From positions 1 to 51,424 of the forward strand of contig CAKQBK010000007.1 in NCBI GenBank assembly GCA_934216155.1: DNA of 51,424 nt. The letters are read 5' to 3'. The DNA is from an uncultured Dialister sp. GTDB taxonomy: Bacteria; Bacillota; Negativicutes; Veillonellales; Dialisteraceae. The notes below the pieces were generated by a model. The model was not told the origin of the DNA, made no database searches, and saw only the letters and a list, made by a program, of their open reading frames with translations. A program made the position numbers and the translations under genes. This document shows positions 15,023-23,264 of the stretch, piece after piece. Numbering within the stretch: the stretch's first letter is position 1; the number at the start of each line of letters is the position of its first letter.

Positions 15023-15341
15023 ATAATAAAACTCCCTTATCCTTTACTTGACGTTCTAAAGATAATTTCCAGTTCTTACGTTCATTAAACTTGCTTTCCC
15101 TGACAACAATGATATCAACAGGCCTGTTTTTCTTTCCTCTCATAGAACGGTATGCTTTTCTTGTCAACTCAAGCAAATTAACCGCTGAATCATCAACTAC
15201 TACATAGAAATCATAATCACTATCTTCTTTACTTGTGCCTTCTGCAAAAGAGCCAAATAAATATACTTGCAGAGGAGAAATTGCTTCAATAATACAATCT
15301 TTTAACAAGGTAATGTATTCTGCTTCAAGTATTGGTTTCAT
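15012..15341 (-). CDS. Minimal nucleotidyltransferase (MNT), antitoxin partner of HEPN protein
   Basis: The 109-residue protein carries the polymerase-beta-type nucleotidyltransferase signature: YLFGSFAEGTSKEDSDYDFYV (about residues 24-44) with GS and the DxD pair. Members of this family AMPylate or otherwise neutralise the HEPN partner. The start at 15341 is chosen because AAGGAGGAATGTACA precedes it; an upstream ATG (15365) would place the Shine-Dalgarno within the gene. The gene precedes its HEPN partner, as usual for MNT/HEPN pairs. Confidence 0.87.
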   Translation of the reverse strand: MKPILEAEYITLLKDCIIEAISPLQVYLFGSFAEGTSKEDSDYDFYVVVDDSAVNLLELTRKAYRSMRGKKNRPVDIIVVRESKFNERKNWKLSLERQVKDKGVLLYAA

Positions 15342-15445
15342 TGTACATTCCTCCTTCCCTTTCATATGTATTATAAATTAAATTAAGGAAAGAAAGCAAA
15401 ATAAATTTCATCTTTTAAAAGCCAAAGAGATTTCTCTCATCAATC

Positions 15446-15510
15446 CTTTGCGGCGCTTTATGAATTGTGCGCCGCCACCACCATTCCTAATTCCTCATTT
15501 CTAATTCCTA
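15446..15510 (-). terminator. HT element after tmk
   Basis: The heptamers start within the tmk stop codon region (TAG GAATTAG AAATGAGG) and lead to hairpin GCGGCGC/GCGCCGC (15450-15475). The sequence after the hairpin is not a T run (AAAGGATTG), so termination may be weak. Confidence 0.6.
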
Positions 15511-16160
15511 ATTGCTTTCAAGACGTCCTCATGAATCTCTTCCACGCTCCGGAGCACGCCATGGTTAGCGCAAGCGATTTTTGTCCAGCCGTAGTGCACC
15601 ACCAGTTCTTGGTACGCATCGTGGCATTTTCTTAAATAATCCAAATGCTGCTCGTGGATATCCATGGAGCCCCCTTGCTTGGCCCGTTCTTTCACCAGGT
15701 TTTCTGAAATAGAGAGCGGAATGTCCAGAAGAATCACCTTGTCCGGTCGCGGCAGTTTCAATTCTCCGTATTCGGTCATTTCCAGCCAGGAGAGGAATTT
15801 CTTCCGTTCTTCCGGGTCATCGTACTTGGTCATCTGATGGACCATATTGCTAGTGGTGTATCGGTCAGCGATGACGATGCCCCCTTCTTCATAAAACTGT
15901 TTCCATTTCATCCGATAAGAAGCGAACCGATCCACTGCATAGAAAAGAGAAGCCGCATAGGGATTCACGGCTGACGGGTCCTTGCCGAAATCCCCTTTGA
16001 GATACATCTTGACCAGCGCAGAAGAATCACTGTCATAGTCAGGAAAGGAAATATGCATCACTTTTTCCCCTTCCTGTTTCAGCGTTTCTTCCAATAAAGC
16101 AGACTGTGTCGCCTTTCCACTGCCATCAATCCCCTCTAATACAATAAGTTTACCTTTCAT
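15501..16160 (-). CDS. tmk: Thymidylate kinase
   Basis: The enzyme phosphorylates dTMP to dTDP for DNA synthesis. The P-loop is GIDGSGK (10-16), followed by ATQ rather than the more common STQ. The base-recognition/lid region has DRYTTSNMVHQ (about 98-108) and the DIPLSIS phrase (about 144-150). At 219 residues it has family length; the sequence belongs to the branch close to eukaryotic-type dTMP kinases. The start follows AAGGAGAAATGTT. It stands alone between repeat-bearing spacers; its stop codon lies in the first heptamer of an HT element. Confidence 0.9.
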   Translation of the reverse strand: MKGKLIVLEGIDGSGKATQSALLEETLKQEGEKVMHISFPDYDSDSSALVKMYLKGDFGKDPSAVNPYAASLFYAVDRFASYRMKWKQFYEEGGIVIADRYTTSNMVHQMTKYDDPEERKKFLSWLEMTEYGELKLPRPDKVILLDIPLSISENLVKERAKQGGSMDIHEQHLDYLRKCHDAYQELVVHYGWTKIACANHGVLRSVEEIHEDVLKAIRN

Positions 16161-16185
16161 AACATTTCTCCTTATTCCAAAAGTA

Positions 16186-16385
16186 AAAAGGTTATTATTC
16201 TACTGATTTCTTTGATTATCATCAGCAAGAAATAGGACTAGTAAAAGGTTATAAAGGGTTATATGTTGGTTATGTTTTTCCCATAACCAACATATACCAC
16301 TTTATAACCTTGAGACAAAACATAGATTCAATATGTAAGAAAATGCACAAGGCACAATAATAACCTTATTTTCCTAGCTACCAGG
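16186..16385. mobile_element. Family B palindromic element
   Basis: The ends are AAAGGTTATTATTCTACTG on the left and AATAATAACCTT on the right. The centre (16245-16311) is a long hairpin: AAGGTTATAAAGGGTTATA and TGTTGGTTATG pair with CATAACCAACATATA and TATAACCTT around a short loop. No coding potential. Confidence 0.55.
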
Positions 16386-16401
16386 CACCAAATTATTATA
16401 A

Positions 16402-16436
16402 CAAAAAAGACAGCTCCTTTCATGAAGCTGTCTTTA
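16402..16436 (-). terminator. Terminator of the DinJ/YafQ-like pair
   Basis: On the minus strand AGACAGCT pairs with AGCTGTCT (16408-16415 and 16426-16433), followed by TTTTTTG. It lies about 15 bp after the toxin stop codon. Confidence 0.75.
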
Positions 16437-16450
16437 AATTTCAAATTTTT

Positions 16451-16726
16451 CTAAAACAAATCGCTATGCGACCCTCTCCTAGTCAGATATAAAAACAAAT
16501 CTGTATCAGAAATTTCATAGATTAATAACCAATCTGGTGTAATATGGCATTCTCTACAATTTTCATAATTACCATATAACCAGTGGTCTTTATTTTTTGA
16601 CGGTAAAGTCTTACCATCAGCTAGTAATGTAATAATTTCTGTCAGCAAACGAAGATCACACCCTCGCCGCTGCGCTTTCTTTACATCTTTTTGGAATCGC
16701 TTAGTTGGCTTAATCTGATATTTCAC
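16451..16726 (-). CDS. YafQ-like type II toxin (RelE/ParE superfamily)
   Basis: The 91-residue basic protein matches the YafQ branch of ribosome-dependent mRNA interferases: KYQIKPTKRFQKDVKKAQRRG at the start (split here as KRFQKDVKKA for the core), then DHWLYGNYENCRECHI (about 47-62) with the conserved H and the RECHI motif, DWLLIYEI and a final LTRRGSHSDLF with Arg and His typical of the active site. The start overlaps the antitoxin stop by 4 bp. As in the family, the toxin would cleave mRNA in the ribosomal A site and be held by the antitoxin. Confidence 0.9.
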   Translation of the reverse strand: MKYQIKPTKRFQKDVKKAQRRGCDLRLLTEIITLLADGKTLPSKNKDHWLYGNYENCRECHITPDWLLIYEISDTDLFLYLTRRGSHSDLF

Positions 16727-16998
16727 TTCAGCAAATCCTTCATCATTTCATTTACATCACTATAAGATTTGGTCATATTGGGATGTGCTTTCATCCAACG
16801 CACTTCATCCAATGCTTCTTGTGTTTCTGGATTCATTCGTTTCCTACCAATTTCAAAAGGAATTCGCTCTTCGCTCACCACTTTCTTTGCAAAAACAGTA
16901 AATGCAGTAGTCATGGACATCCCCATATCTTGGCAAAATTTTTCAAAGTCTACTTTTAAATTTTTGTCCATCCGAATATTGATATTGATAGTTTCCAT
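16723..16998 (-). CDS. DinJ/RelB-like antitoxin
   Basis: The 91-residue protein starts with METININIRMDKNLK, a ribbon-helix-helix of the RelB/DinJ type (about 1-45), with the typical DFEKFCQDMGMSMTTAFTVF helix pair shown here in part (GMSMTTAF). The C-terminal half (about 55-91) would bind and block the toxin. Two adjacent ATG codons are possible; 16998 gives 6 bp spacing to GGAGGG. The dimer should repress its own promoter, where an inverted repeat CTATTTA...TAAATAG covers the -10 box (17018-17040). Confidence 0.88.
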   Translation of the reverse strand: METININIRMDKNLKVDFEKFCQDMGMSMTTAFTVFAKKVVSEERIPFEIGRKRMNPETQEALDEVRWMKAHPNMTKSYSDVNEMMKDLLK

Positions 16999-17017
16999 CA
17001 TTATCCCTCCCATCTTT

Positions 17018-17040
17018 CTATTTACATTGTATATAAATAG
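17018..17040. promoter_or_regulatory. Probable operator of the antitoxin-toxin pair
   Basis: The inverted repeat CTATTTA...TAAATAG, spaced by 9 bp, covers the -10 box TACAAT of the pair. Ribbon-helix-helix antitoxins usually bind such sites for autorepression; the assignment to this antitoxin is inference. Confidence 0.5.
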
Positions 17041-17054
17041 TTACAGCATGTCAA
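17026..17054 (-). promoter_or_regulatory. Promoter of the DinJ/YafQ-like pair
   Basis: On the minus strand there is a consensus -35 TTGACA (17049-17054), 17-bp spacer and -10 TACAAT (17026-17031), about 28 bp upstream of the start codon. Confidence 0.75.
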
Positions 17055-17066
17055 TATTCCCTATAT

Positions 17067-17101
17067 GAAAAGACAGCCACATAGCGAGGCTGTCTTTTTT
17101 G
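17067..17101 (-). terminator. Terminator after pth
   Basis: The stem AGACAGCC/GGCTGTCT (17071-17078 and 17088-17095) has A runs upstream and T runs downstream in both directions. It directly follows the pth stop and separates it from the toxin-antitoxin promoter. The stem sequence is nearly the same as that of the terminator at 16402. Confidence 0.8.
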
Positions 17102-17103
17102 TA

Positions 17104-17676
17104 TTATTTCTTCTTTTTCGGATTGAATGCATTCATGGCATGGTCGACGCCGTTTTTCAGTGCATCTTCGATAGAATCTGCGGTATGAATTTTGGCATCT
17201 TCAATGACCGGAATGTCTTCGCCATAAGGTCTTGTGAGTACATGGTCCACCACGGTGTGACCGTCTTTCGGATGGCCTACACCGATGCGGAAGCGGTTGA
17301 ACTGTTCACTTCCCAAATGGGCGATGAGGGATTTGATTCCATTATGTCCCCCAGCGGATCCTTTCTTGCGAATCCGAGTCTTTCCTGGCGGCAAGTCCAA
17401 GTCATCACAAACGATGTAAATATCGTCCAAGTCGACTTTGAAATATTTGGAAATAGCCCCCACGGCTTCGCCGCTATTGTTCATGTAAGTCATAGGCTTC
17501 ACCAGAAGCACTTTTTCTCCATTGACAATCACGGTGGCGATTTCGGCTTTCATATCTTCTTTCCAGTTCACCACTTTCCAGCGGTCAGCCAGAATGTCGA
17601 TCACGTCAAAGCCCATGTTGTGGCGGGTGTGTTCATATTCTTTTCCCGGATTTCCCAGGCCTGCTATGATTTTCAT
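17104..17676 (-). CDS. pth: Peptidyl-tRNA hydrolase
   Basis: The enzyme recycles peptidyl-tRNA released from stalled ribosomes. GLGNPG is at 6-11, the catalytic TRHNMG at 17-22 (His 19), then PMTYMNNSGEAV (about 62-73), DDLDLPPGK (about 92-100) and GSAGGHNGIKS (about 106-116). At 190 residues it is of family length and ends with a Lys-rich tail. It overlaps the prs stop codon by one base (TAATG), a typical coupled pair. Confidence 0.97.
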   Translation of the reverse strand: MKIIAGLGNPGKEYEHTRHNMGFDVIDILADRWKVVNWKEDMKAEIATVIVNGEKVLLVKPMTYMNNSGEAVGAISKYFKVDLDDIYIVCDDLDLPPGKTRIRKKGSAGGHNGIKSLIAHLGSEQFNRFRIGVGHPKDGHTVVDHVLTRPYGEDIPVIEDAKIHTADSIEDALKNGVDHAMNAFNPKKKK

Positions 17677-18629
17677 TATTTATCAAACAGCTGGCTGACG
17701 GAAGCGTCGTGGAAAATGCGGAGAATAGCTTCGCCCAGAAGTGGAGCAATGGACAGAACGGTCAGTTTATCCTGCATCTTTTCCTTCGGAATCGGCAGAG
17801 AATTGGTGACAATCAGTTCTGCGATGTTGGAATTTTTGATTCTTTCTGTAGCCGGGTCGGTCAGAACTGGATGGCATACAGCAGCGTATACGTTTCTAGC
17901 GCCGTATTCAGCCAGTGCTTTAGCACCTTCACAGAGGGAACCTGCAGTATCGACAATGTCGTCTACTACGAAGCAGTTTCTGTCTTTTACATCACCGATG
18001 ATGTTCATGACTTTTGCTACGCCCGGTTCTGGACGGCGTTTTTCGATAATAGCAATCGGTGCGCCAACGCGGTCAGCCAGTTCTCTGGCTCTGGTAACAC
18101 CACCAAGGTCTGGAGAAACGATGGTGAGATTTTCCAGGTTCTTGGATTTTACATAGTCTGCCAAAAGGGATGCAGACATCAAATGATCTACCGGTACGTT
18201 GAAGAATCCCTGAATCTGTCCTGCATGGAGATCCATGGTAACAACGCGGGTAGCGCCAGCAGCAGAAATCAGATCCGCTACGAGCTTAGAAGAAATCGGT
18301 TCACGACCTCTTGTCTTGCGGTCCTGCCGTGCATATCCGTAGTAAGGTACTACGACGGTGATGTGACGGGCAGATGCTCTCTTCAGTGCATCAATCATGA
18401 TGAGCATTTCCATCAGATTGTCGTTAACCGGTGCGCCAGTTGGCTGAATAATAAAGCAATCTTTACCACGGACACTTTCATTGATCATAACCTGAATTTC
18501 ACCGTTGTTGAAACGGCCGCAGATAGCCTTGCCCAGCGGTACCCCGATGTAATCGGAAATTTCCTTTGCCAAAGCAGGATGTGCGGTTCCTGTAAAAATC
18601 TTCAATTTAGAAGTGTCTTCCATGTCCAT
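17676..18629 (-). CDS. prs: Ribose-phosphate pyrophosphokinase
   Basis: The enzyme makes PRPP from ribose 5-phosphate and ATP, the shared precursor of purines, pyrimidines, NAD, tryptophan and histidine (the hisG substrate encoded 14 kb away). Class I motifs are visible: YYGYARQDRK with the ATP-binding residues (about 99-108), DLHAGQIQGFF (about 133-143) and the PRPP loop VVDDIVDTAGS (about 220-230). At 317 residues it is normal. Start at 18629 with GGGAGAGGCAGCAAA upstream. It is transcribed with pth; glmU lies upstream across a 515-bp repeat-filled gap. Confidence 0.97.
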   Translation of the reverse strand: MDMEDTSKLKIFTGTAHPALAKEISDYIGVPLGKAICGRFNNGEIQVMINESVRGKDCFIIQPTGAPVNDNLMEMLIMIDALKRASARHITVVVPYYGYARQDRKTRGREPISSKLVADLISAAGATRVVTMDLHAGQIQGFFNVPVDHLMSASLLADYVKSKNLENLTIVSPDLGGVTRARELADRVGAPIAIIEKRRPEPGVAKVMNIIGDVKDRNCFVVDDIVDTAGSLCEGAKALAEYGARNVYAAVCHPVLTDPATERIKNSNIAELIVTNSLPIPKEKMQDKLTVLSIAPLLGEAILRIFHDASVSQLFDK

Positions 18630-18772
18630 TTTGCTGCCTCTCCCTTTCCTTTTGATTGAAAGTTATGAAATATTATTTTCTTCCCAAGCAGGCCGACTCC
18701 CTTGGCCCGACTTGAGACACTCTGTGTATTATTATATACCAACTGCTAGCGGTTTCGCCACATTTTTTTGGT

Positions 18773-18841
18773 GAGGAGTGAGGAATTAGGAGTGAGGAGT
18801 GAAGGTAACGGCGCACAAAATTTAGAAGCGCCGTCTTTTTA
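18773..18841 (+). terminator. HT element in plus orientation
   Basis: The array GTGAGGAGTGAGGAATTAGG is followed by ACGGCGC/GCGCCGT (18808-18834) and CTTTTTAT. It is oriented opposite to most copies and lies just upstream of the prs-pth unit on the opposite strand, so it does not follow a gene. Confidence 0.6.
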
Positions 18842-18842
18842 T

Positions 18843-19061
18843 AAAAGGTTACTATCCTGCCATGCAGTTTAACATAACAATTGTATAATACCGCTAGTAT
18901 CTAGGTTATAAAAGATTATTTTAAATGCTATATTTATAACCTTGCCTCCAGCCGTATGTCTCCATGTGCATCAAACAGACAAGGCAGAACAATAACCCTT
19001 GCCGAAAGCGAAAGCCCTGAAATGATTTTCCATCGGAATCAGTAGAATAATAACCTTTTAT
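18843..19061. mobile_element. Family B element
   Basis: The left end is AAAAGGTTACTATCCTGCC; the right end GGAATCAGTAGAATAATAACC is the inverse of the AAAAGGTTATNATTCTACTG terminal type. The interior has AGGTTATAAAAG and TATAACCTTGCC. It lies between two HT elements. Confidence 0.5.
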
Positions 19062-19063
19062 TA

Positions 19064-19130
19064 TTGCGGCGCTTCCAAATTTTGTGCGCCGCCACCACCA
19101 TTTCTAACTTCTCACTTCTAACTTCTCACT
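19064..19130 (-). terminator. HT element after glmU
   Basis: It starts about 15 bp after the glmU stop on the minus strand: GTGAGAAGTTAGAAGTGAG, then GCGGCGC/GCGCCGC (19066-19092), then AATAATAAAAGG. The T tract is weak. Confidence 0.6.
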
Positions 19131-19144
19131 ATAACAAAAGTGTC

Positions 19145-20524
19145 TCAATCCTTATAGGTATCATCAGTGACCCAATCTTCGATATTCTTCTGACGGGCTC
19201 TAGCTACGGACAGTGCTTTGGATGGTACGTCTTTGGTGATGGTAGAACCAGCAGCGGTGAAAGCTCTTTCGCCGATGTGAACCGGTGCTACCAGGTTGGT
19301 GTTGCAGCCGATGAACGCATGGTCATCGATGGTGCAGCGATGTTTGTCTTTGCCATCGAAGTTGACTGTTACCGTGCCGCAACCGAAGTTGACGTTTTTA
19401 CCCAAATCGGAATCGCCGCAGTAAATGAGGTGTGGCAGTTTAGTGCCATCATCCACGGTGGAGTTCTTCACTTCTACAAAGTTGCCAATCTTAATGTGGT
19501 CATGAAGTACCGTACCTGGACGAAGATGGACGAACGGCCCGATTTCATTATAATTACCAATGGTACATTCATGGGCATACACACGGTTCAAGTGGGTAAA
19601 TTCTCCGCACTGTACATCGGTCAGCTGGGTATCGGGGCCAATTTTGCAATTCTTGCCTACCACCGTATGCCCCTGCAGCATAGTGCCTGGATAGAGGGTG
19701 GAATCCTGCCCTACCACAACGTCCTGTTCTACATAGGTATGTTCCGGATCTACGATGCTAACGCCGGCTGCCATCAATTCTTCTGCTTTTCTGAGGCGAA
19801 GAATGCGGTCTGCCTGGGACAGCTGGATACGGGAATTGACACCCATGGTTTCATCCGGGTCGTCCGCAGCGACTGGAATGACTTTCTTTCCTGCTTTGAT
19901 CATGATTTCAAATACGTCGGTCAGGTAGTATTCGCCCTGGGCATTGTTGTTGTTGATTTGTTTCAATGCACCCATCAGTGCGCCCACCTGGAATACGTAG
20001 GTTCCTGTATTAATTTCATGGACAGCCAGCTGTTCCGGTGTGCCATCTTTCTGTTCTACAATGGACGTCATATGACCGTTTTCATCACGAAGCACACGGC
20101 CATAGCCAAATGGATTATCCAAAATGGCAGTCAACACGGTAGCAACGGCACCCTCCTTCTGGCAAGTGTCAGCCAGTTTGCTGATAGTTTCACTGCGAAG
20201 CAACGGGGTATCGCCGCAAATGACCAGCACATAGCCATCTCTATCCTTTTCAAATTCTGGTACAGCCTGCATGACCGCATGACCGGTGCCCAGCTGCTGT
20301 TCCTGGTGCACAAAGGAAATATTCAAATTTCCCAAGTAATCTCTTACCAGATGTTCTTTGAAACCGGTGATAACCACGCACTTTTCAAAGCCCCCCTGGC
20401 GAACCACACGGATAACCTGTTCTACCATAGGTACACCGCACACACGATGCAAAACCTTCGGATAAGCGGACTTCATACGAGTTCCCTGTCCGGCTGCTAA
20501 AATCACGGCTGTTAATTCTGACAT
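19145..20524 (-). CDS. glmU: Bifunctional UDP-GlcNAc pyrophosphorylase / glucosamine-1-phosphate acetyltransferase
   Basis: The enzyme makes UDP-N-acetylglucosamine for peptidoglycan and lipopolysaccharide. The N-terminal uridylyltransferase domain has LAAGQGTRMKS (10-20) and QLGTGHAV (about 76-83). The C-terminal part (about 255-459) is a left-handed beta helix of hexapeptide repeats (NYNEIGPFVHLRPGT, GNFVEVKNS, IDDHAFIGCNTNLVAPV), the acetyltransferase. The length of 459 is normal. The start follows AGGAGGATCTT. It is upstream of prs, a common pairing (glmU-prs), but here the gap is filled by family B and HT elements. Confidence 0.96.
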   Translation of the reverse strand: MSELTAVILAAGQGTRMKSAYPKVLHRVCGVPMVEQVIRVVRQGGFEKCVVITGFKEHLVRDYLGNLNISFVHQEQQLGTGHAVMQAVPEFEKDRDGYVLVICGDTPLLRSETISKLADTCQKEGAVATVLTAILDNPFGYGRVLRDENGHMTSIVEQKDGTPEQLAVHEINTGTYVFQVGALMGALKQINNNNAQGEYYLTDVFEIMIKAGKKVIPVAADDPDETMGVNSRIQLSQADRILRLRKAEELMAAGVSIVDPEHTYVEQDVVVGQDSTLYPGTMLQGHTVVGKNCKIGPDTQLTDVQCGEFTHLNRVYAHECTIGNYNEIGPFVHLRPGTVLHDHIKIGNFVEVKNSTVDDGTKLPHLIYCGDSDLGKNVNFGCGTVTVNFDGKDKHRCTIDDHAFIGCNTNLVAPVHIGERAFTAAGSTITKDVPSKALSVARARQKNIEDWVTDDTYKD

Positions 20525-20705
20525 AAGATCCTCCTAAAACGTTACACCCTACGTAACATGTTCAAATCTATAGGTTGGTTGTTGGTAAAGAAATGATTTC
20601 CAAACAACCTGCAATATATATTATTCCATAAAAAATATTGTAACAAAACCATACATAGGGTGCAAGGGACGATTCTGTAAAAAATTAGCATTCATAATGC
20701 AAAAC

Positions 20706-20987
20706 AAAAGGGTATCATTCTACTGATTCCATAGAAACACAGAAATACATTTTCGCTAGCATAAAGGTTATGATTCTACCACGAGCATTTGAATGACATA
20801 ACAAAAATACCGCTAGCAGCAAGGTTATAAAGGGTTATTTGAAAACGGATATTTCATAACCTTTTATACCCCTGTCACTTGCGGTATTTGCACTAGTGTC
20901 TCTAACCACCGTAGCAGAATGGTAACCTTTACACCAGCGAAATCCTATCCATGAGTTTCTATCGAATCAGCAGAATCATAACCTTTT
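20706..20987. mobile_element. Family B element with 33-bp terminal inverted repeats
   Basis: The ends are AAAAGGGTATCATTCTACTG (extending to about 20738 with GATTCCATAGAAAC) and the inverse of it at 20955-20987, with a few mismatches. The 282-bp interior contains AAGGTTATAAAGGG and CATAACCTTTTATACC. It is the best delimited family B copy; no clear target duplication and no coding potential. Confidence 0.65.
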
Positions 20988-21022
20988 ATACAGTCCACTT
21001 CCATGTGAGAACGCATCTATCC

Positions 21023-22315
21023 TTATCGTACCAAATATACATTCACTCGGTCCTTACTCCCCCACGCATAGGCCTGCTGGAGCGTATCCACACCCACATC
21101 GATAATCATGCCGTGAATGGCGCCGCCAATGTCATCGCAAATGGCATAGCCATATCCTTCGATATACACCACGCTGCCAAGAGGAATAATAGAGGGGTCC
21201 ACAGCGGCATGGCCTTTGCCAGCAAATCCGCCCAGTGCGGTTCTTCCATCGCCAGTGCCATTTTCAGGTGCATAAGCGGTGGCTCTCATGTGGAGCACTT
21301 TTTTGTATCGACCGGTGAAACGAGGCGCGCTATCCAAGCGGTCCCACACATCCCCATCGGCGATACCGGTGCGGGAGAGGTTTTCTTCTGCTTGGAGCTG
21401 ACGCACCGCTTCGGCAGTGCCTTCTCCATAGACACCATCCACAGAGCCCGGATCATAACCGTGAAGCAGCAATTTATTCTGCAACCGAATGACCTTATTT
21501 CCTGAATCGCCCAAAGAAAGGGTATATTCCCCGGTACTATCTCCATAGACCTGGTTCAACGTCATCAGGGTATGATGATTCACTTCCCCGGTGACGCGAA
21601 GCCCTTCGTCCTTTTGGAAGCTCCGCACCGCCATAGCGGTCTGTCCACCATACATACCATCAGCCATGCCATCCAGATAGCCTAAGCGAATCAATTTCCT
21701 CTGAATCGATGCCACTTCATTGCCAGAGTCACCGATACAAAAAGCCCCTGGTTCATGGGCGGACGTAGGTGCTTCCTCTTCCGCAGGTGCTTCAGAGTAA
21801 GACTCTCCGTCTTCTACTTCATTCAGTGCACTGTAGGTCATTTCATCAATGGCACCGGACACCGGAAAATCATGGGCCCGCTGAAAGGCTTCCACGGCCT
21901 TTACCGTATCCTGCCCGTACACACCATCGATGGACCCATGCAAATAGCCTGCCACCTGGAGCTTTTCCTGCATGTCAGAAATCACTTCGCCTCGATTGCC
22001 TTCTGCATAGACCACGCCGCCCCCGTTACGGTAGCCTTCCCCTTCTGCCTCTCGTATGGCCTCTCGGGTCGCATCATCGGCCTTGCCTGTAGCAGAAAGT
22101 CCTTTGGCCTTTTGAAATAATAAAACTGCCTCTCTCGTAGTGGATCCATAATCTCCATCTACGGTACGCGCCAAATACCCAGCTGCTACCAGAGAGTTTT
22201 GCAAGTCCGCCACTTCACTGCCGCTCATGCCACTTTCCAGTGTCTCAGCCGATATCGTCATGGACGCCACAGCCCAAAGAACCAAGGCGCATCCCCATGT
22301 ATATAAAGCACGCAT
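21023..22315 (-). CDS. Exported protein with four peptidoglycan-binding repeats and a 3D domain
   Basis: After a signal peptide (about residues 1-23, ending ISA-ET) come four PG_binding_1 repeats, each with the pattern GxxVxxLQxxLxxxGY...DGxYGxxTxxAVxxFQ (about 28-90, 103-165, 193-255 and 265-330). The last about 90 residues form a 3D domain (YuiC/MltA-like barrel) with MRATAYAPENGTGDG, the Asp-bearing DPSIIPLGS, CDDIGG and DVGVD. Such proteins bind the cell wall and act as muralytic transglycosylases or related enzymes. The start at 22315 lies 7 bp after GGAGG; an adjacent ATG is at 22318. The protein would act in the envelope. Confidence 0.9.
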   Translation of the reverse strand: MRALYTWGCALVLWAVASMTISAETLESGMSGSEVADLQNSLVAAGYLARTVDGDYGSTTREAVLLFQKAKGLSATGKADDATREAIREAEGEGYRNGGGVVYAEGNRGEVISDMQEKLQVAGYLHGSIDGVYGQDTVKAVEAFQRAHDFPVSGAIDEMTYSALNEVEDGESYSEAPAEEEAPTSAHEPGAFCIGDSGNEVASIQRKLIRLGYLDGMADGMYGGQTAMAVRSFQKDEGLRVTGEVNHHTLMTLNQVYGDSTGEYTLSLGDSGNKVIRLQNKLLLHGYDPGSVDGVYGEGTAEAVRQLQAEENLSRTGIADGDVWDRLDSAPRFTGRYKKVLHMRATAYAPENGTGDGRTALGGFAGKGHAAVDPSIIPLGSVVYIEGYGYAICDDIGGAIHGMIIDVGVDTLQQAYAWGSKDRVNVYLVR

Positions 22316-22375
22316 CATTTCACCTCCAAAACATCGATGCATCCATGGTGCATCATTTTCACAAAAAGATAGCAT

Positions 22376-22850
22376 CGATAACTGGTGACTCGCGATTGGT
22401 GACTAGGAAAATATATGAAGTATCGTGCGTGCCATAGCAGTTAGCAACTAGCTTTTAGCTTCTAGCCGGCTAGTGGCCATCACCTAAAAGCTAGTCGCTG
22501 TGACACAGAAGAAAATCTTAATTATTTCCTAGTCCCCAGTCACGAGTCACCAGTCACTTCCAAAAAATACGCCATAAAGTTTAACCATCATATTTTACCA
22601 TTTTCTGTCAAATTTGTAAAAAACAGGCCAAAACCCTTCTCTTTTTACATGCAAATGAACCGGTGTGCGTCCGTCCTATTTCTTGCGAAAATGCTAGTAA
22701 TTATGGTGGGAAATCATCTATCAAAACATTCCCATTTGGTATATAAAATGAACGATTTTGAAAGAAAAGTGGGTAACTGGTAACTCGTGACTGGTGACTG
22801 GGGATCTAGGAATGAAACGGCTAGAGACTTGTTCCATGAAAAACATACGC
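22376..22850. other. Gene-free stretch with heptamer repeats and a hairpin
   Basis: It contains three GTGACTG-type heptamer runs (about 22381-22409, 22530-22557 and 22765-22803) and an inverted repeat AACTAGCTTTTAG/CTAAAAGCTAGT (about 22447-22494). The GTGACTG run near 22770 reads GTAACTCGTGACTGGTGAC. No gene or element end is recognised. Confidence 0.5.
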
Positions 22851-22854
22851 TTTA

Positions 22855-22935
22855 GTGAGGAGTGAGGAATTAGGAGTGAGGAGTGTTGGAAGGGGCGCAC
22901 AACTTAAGAAGCGCCCCAATACCCCTTTTTATAGT
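22855..22935 (+). terminator. HT element in plus orientation
   Basis: GTGAGGAGTGAGGAATTAGG, then GGGGCGC/GCGCCCC (22892-22917), then AATACCCCTTTTTATAG. A second, partial HT tail with GCCGCCACCGCTTC lies at about 23048-23105 in the opposite orientation. Neither follows a gene end closely. Confidence 0.6.
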
Positions 22936-22961
22936 TATTGATTTTATTCCGATAGATGAAT

Positions 22962-22975
22962 GTTTCATATGAAAC
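22962..22975. promoter_or_regulatory. 14-bp perfect palindrome
   Basis: GTTTCATATGAAAC is a perfect palindrome about 290 bp upstream of the symporter. It could be an operator, but nothing ties it to a regulator. Confidence 0.25.
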
Positions 22976-23177
22976 GTGACTCTATCCAAGTTCTAGTCTC
23001 GGCGAGCTATATAAAAAGGAATCACAGGATAGGAATGCTATCGATATAAGAGCAATGCGAGGGCTCGCCGCCACCGCTTCTAACTTCTAACTTCTCACTT
23101 CTCACTGCTTTTCCGTTTCTCATAGAACAAGTCTCTAGCCGTCTCATATCACCAGTTATATTATGCGTAAATATCAT

Positions 23178-23206
23178 TTGTGTATGAGTCCATAAAATCA
23201 TATAAT
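23178..23206 (+). promoter_or_regulatory. Candidate promoter of the symporter gene
   Basis: TTGTGT (23178-23183), a 17-bp spacer and TATAAT (23201-23206) lie about 58 bp upstream of the start codon. The -35 matches the consensus only in TTG. Confidence 0.45.
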
Positions 23207-23264
23207 AATAAAGATATGCAACAAGGTTTCAACAAAGAGGCTTTTCTATCAAAAGGAGGTATTC

